Origin: Chionis minor | Taxonomy: Eukaryota; Chordata; Aves; Charadriiformes; Chionididae | Direction: 5' to 3' | DNA: 64,000 nucleotides | Assembly (NCBI GenBank): GCA_013398295.1 | Contig: VZSF01002155.1 | Coordinates: forward strand, 636,645 to 700,644 | Shown here: piece after piece, positions 63,401-64,000 of the stretch | How the letters are laid out: every line of letters starts with the position of its first letter | How positions within the stretch are numbered: the stretch's first letter is position 1 | Made by a program: the position numbers and the translations under genes | Notes under the pieces: generated by a model | Told to the model about the DNA's origin: nothing | What the model saw: only the letters and a program-made list of their open reading frames with translations | Databases searched by the model: none

Positions 63401-64000
63401 GACCTGTATCAGAATAAGTTACCCAATAGCTTTCTAAGGTTCATTGTTTTTGGTGTAAGTGTCCATTCACATGAAATACGATCTTAACTGTTGGGCCTGG
63501 GCAAATTTCATGACATTTTTCTCAAGAGTTCTAGCCAGTATTTCAGTCATACCCTCAACGCTAGCAGTGACATTCTGACAACCTAAATATCCATCTAGTA
63601 TCATGATCTTACTACTTCCTACTATCTATTTTATCTGAACTATGACATAAGAGCAGTCAGCAGATGCACTGAGTATCCATCACAATCTCCTTAGTAAACA
63701 GTCTGATTGATCAACCTTAGATCAAATAAAGTAACTCAAGATGAAATAATACATTGATCGCTCCCTCCCTGTAATGCCTACTGCACGTACTTCCCCTAAC
63801 CAGTATCCAACACAGGAGAAGCAAAGGCAGCAAAGGTTGTACAACTATCTCTTGATGGACAACAACCGTGGACCATTACAGCGCAGTAGATGAGGAGCAG
63901 CACCCAAAACACCCAAAATACCCAGACAGAACGTGCTGATAGTAACTCACTCACTCCATCTCTCTCATAAGCCTTAAAACCTACTCCCCCAACCCCAACA
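60450..64000. other. KDM2B: Non-coding DNA upstream of the short KDM2B promoter (intron of the long isoform)
   Basis: I found no JmjC-domain exon on the minus strand here, so it should be intronic in the long transcript. Several stretches (about 60840-61015, 61220-61335, 62040-62100 and 62195-62240) have the even composition and homeodomain/octamer-like words typical of conserved enhancers. A (TA)n run lies at about 62396-62410. The rest shows nothing I can name. Confidence 0.5.
60972..60979. promoter_or_regulatory. Octamer motif ATTTGCAT
   Basis: A perfect POU/Oct octamer lies inside a stretch that looks conserved (about 60840-61015). A reverse copy, ATGCAAAT, is at 62954-62961. Occupancy cannot be judged from sequence. 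Confidence 0.35.

Noticed and set aside
60450..64000. Search for JmjC exons of long KDM2B
   Set aside because: No minus-strand frame here resembles the JmjC domain or the segment that precedes the CXXC finger in the long form.

Overview
This window is vertebrate nuclear DNA, almost certainly from a bird. Three lines of evidence point there. The three protein-coding genes are intron-split and clearly vertebrate. A 5'-truncated CR1-type LINE end lies at about 51876-51971. The introns are compact for a vertebrate. Gene order matches the conserved CAMKK2 - ANAPC5 - RNF34 - KDM2B block (12q24.31 in human). There are no prokaryotic genes, CRISPR arrays or tRNA/rRNA genes that I can see. I found no exotic undescribed system; the interest lies in gene structure, isoforms and assembly artefacts.

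Layout. (1) 1-5131: no recognisable coding sequence. A CpG island at about 2440-3330 is broken by a 170-base run of N (2788-2957); by synteny it is the best candidate for the 5' end of CAMKK2 (minus strand). (2) 5182-19663, minus strand: complete ANAPC5, 17 coding exons, 756 aa, all GT-AG, starting in a CpG island with two CCAAT boxes. (3) 20290-23180: intergenic, with a perfect 12-bp inverted repeat. (4) 23491-31570, plus strand: complete RNF34, 6 coding exons, 353 aa, CpG-island promoter, first coding exon only ATG AAG. (5) 34568-59836, minus strand: KDM2B from the CpG-island first exon of the short (JmjC-less) isoform to the stop codon, 11 coding exons, about 748 aa: CXXC, PHD, F-box and leucine-rich repeats. 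The JmjC exons of the long isoform are not in the window and should lie beyond 64000. (6) 59837-64000: CpG island, then non-coding DNA that would be an intron of the long KDM2B transcript, with several stretches that look like conserved regulatory DNA.

The three genes do not form a pathway, but all touch ubiquitin or chromatin control. ANAPC5 is a scaffold subunit of the APC/C ubiquitin ligase. RNF34 is a RING E3 ligase. KDM2B is the CpG-island-binding subunit of variant PRC1.1, and its F-box can also link to SKP1. ANAPC5 and RNF34 are divergent (about 3.8 kb between start codons); RNF34 and KDM2B converge tail to tail with less than about 600 bp between their likely poly(A) signals.

One base matters for annotation. 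An N at 34578 sits in the last KDM2B codons. Read literally, the protein runs on 72 residues past its normal end; with the N removed the frame closes after LLQKNT, close to the family terminus. Exon borders were set by eye from splice consensus, reading-frame continuity and remembered homologues; no alignment was run.
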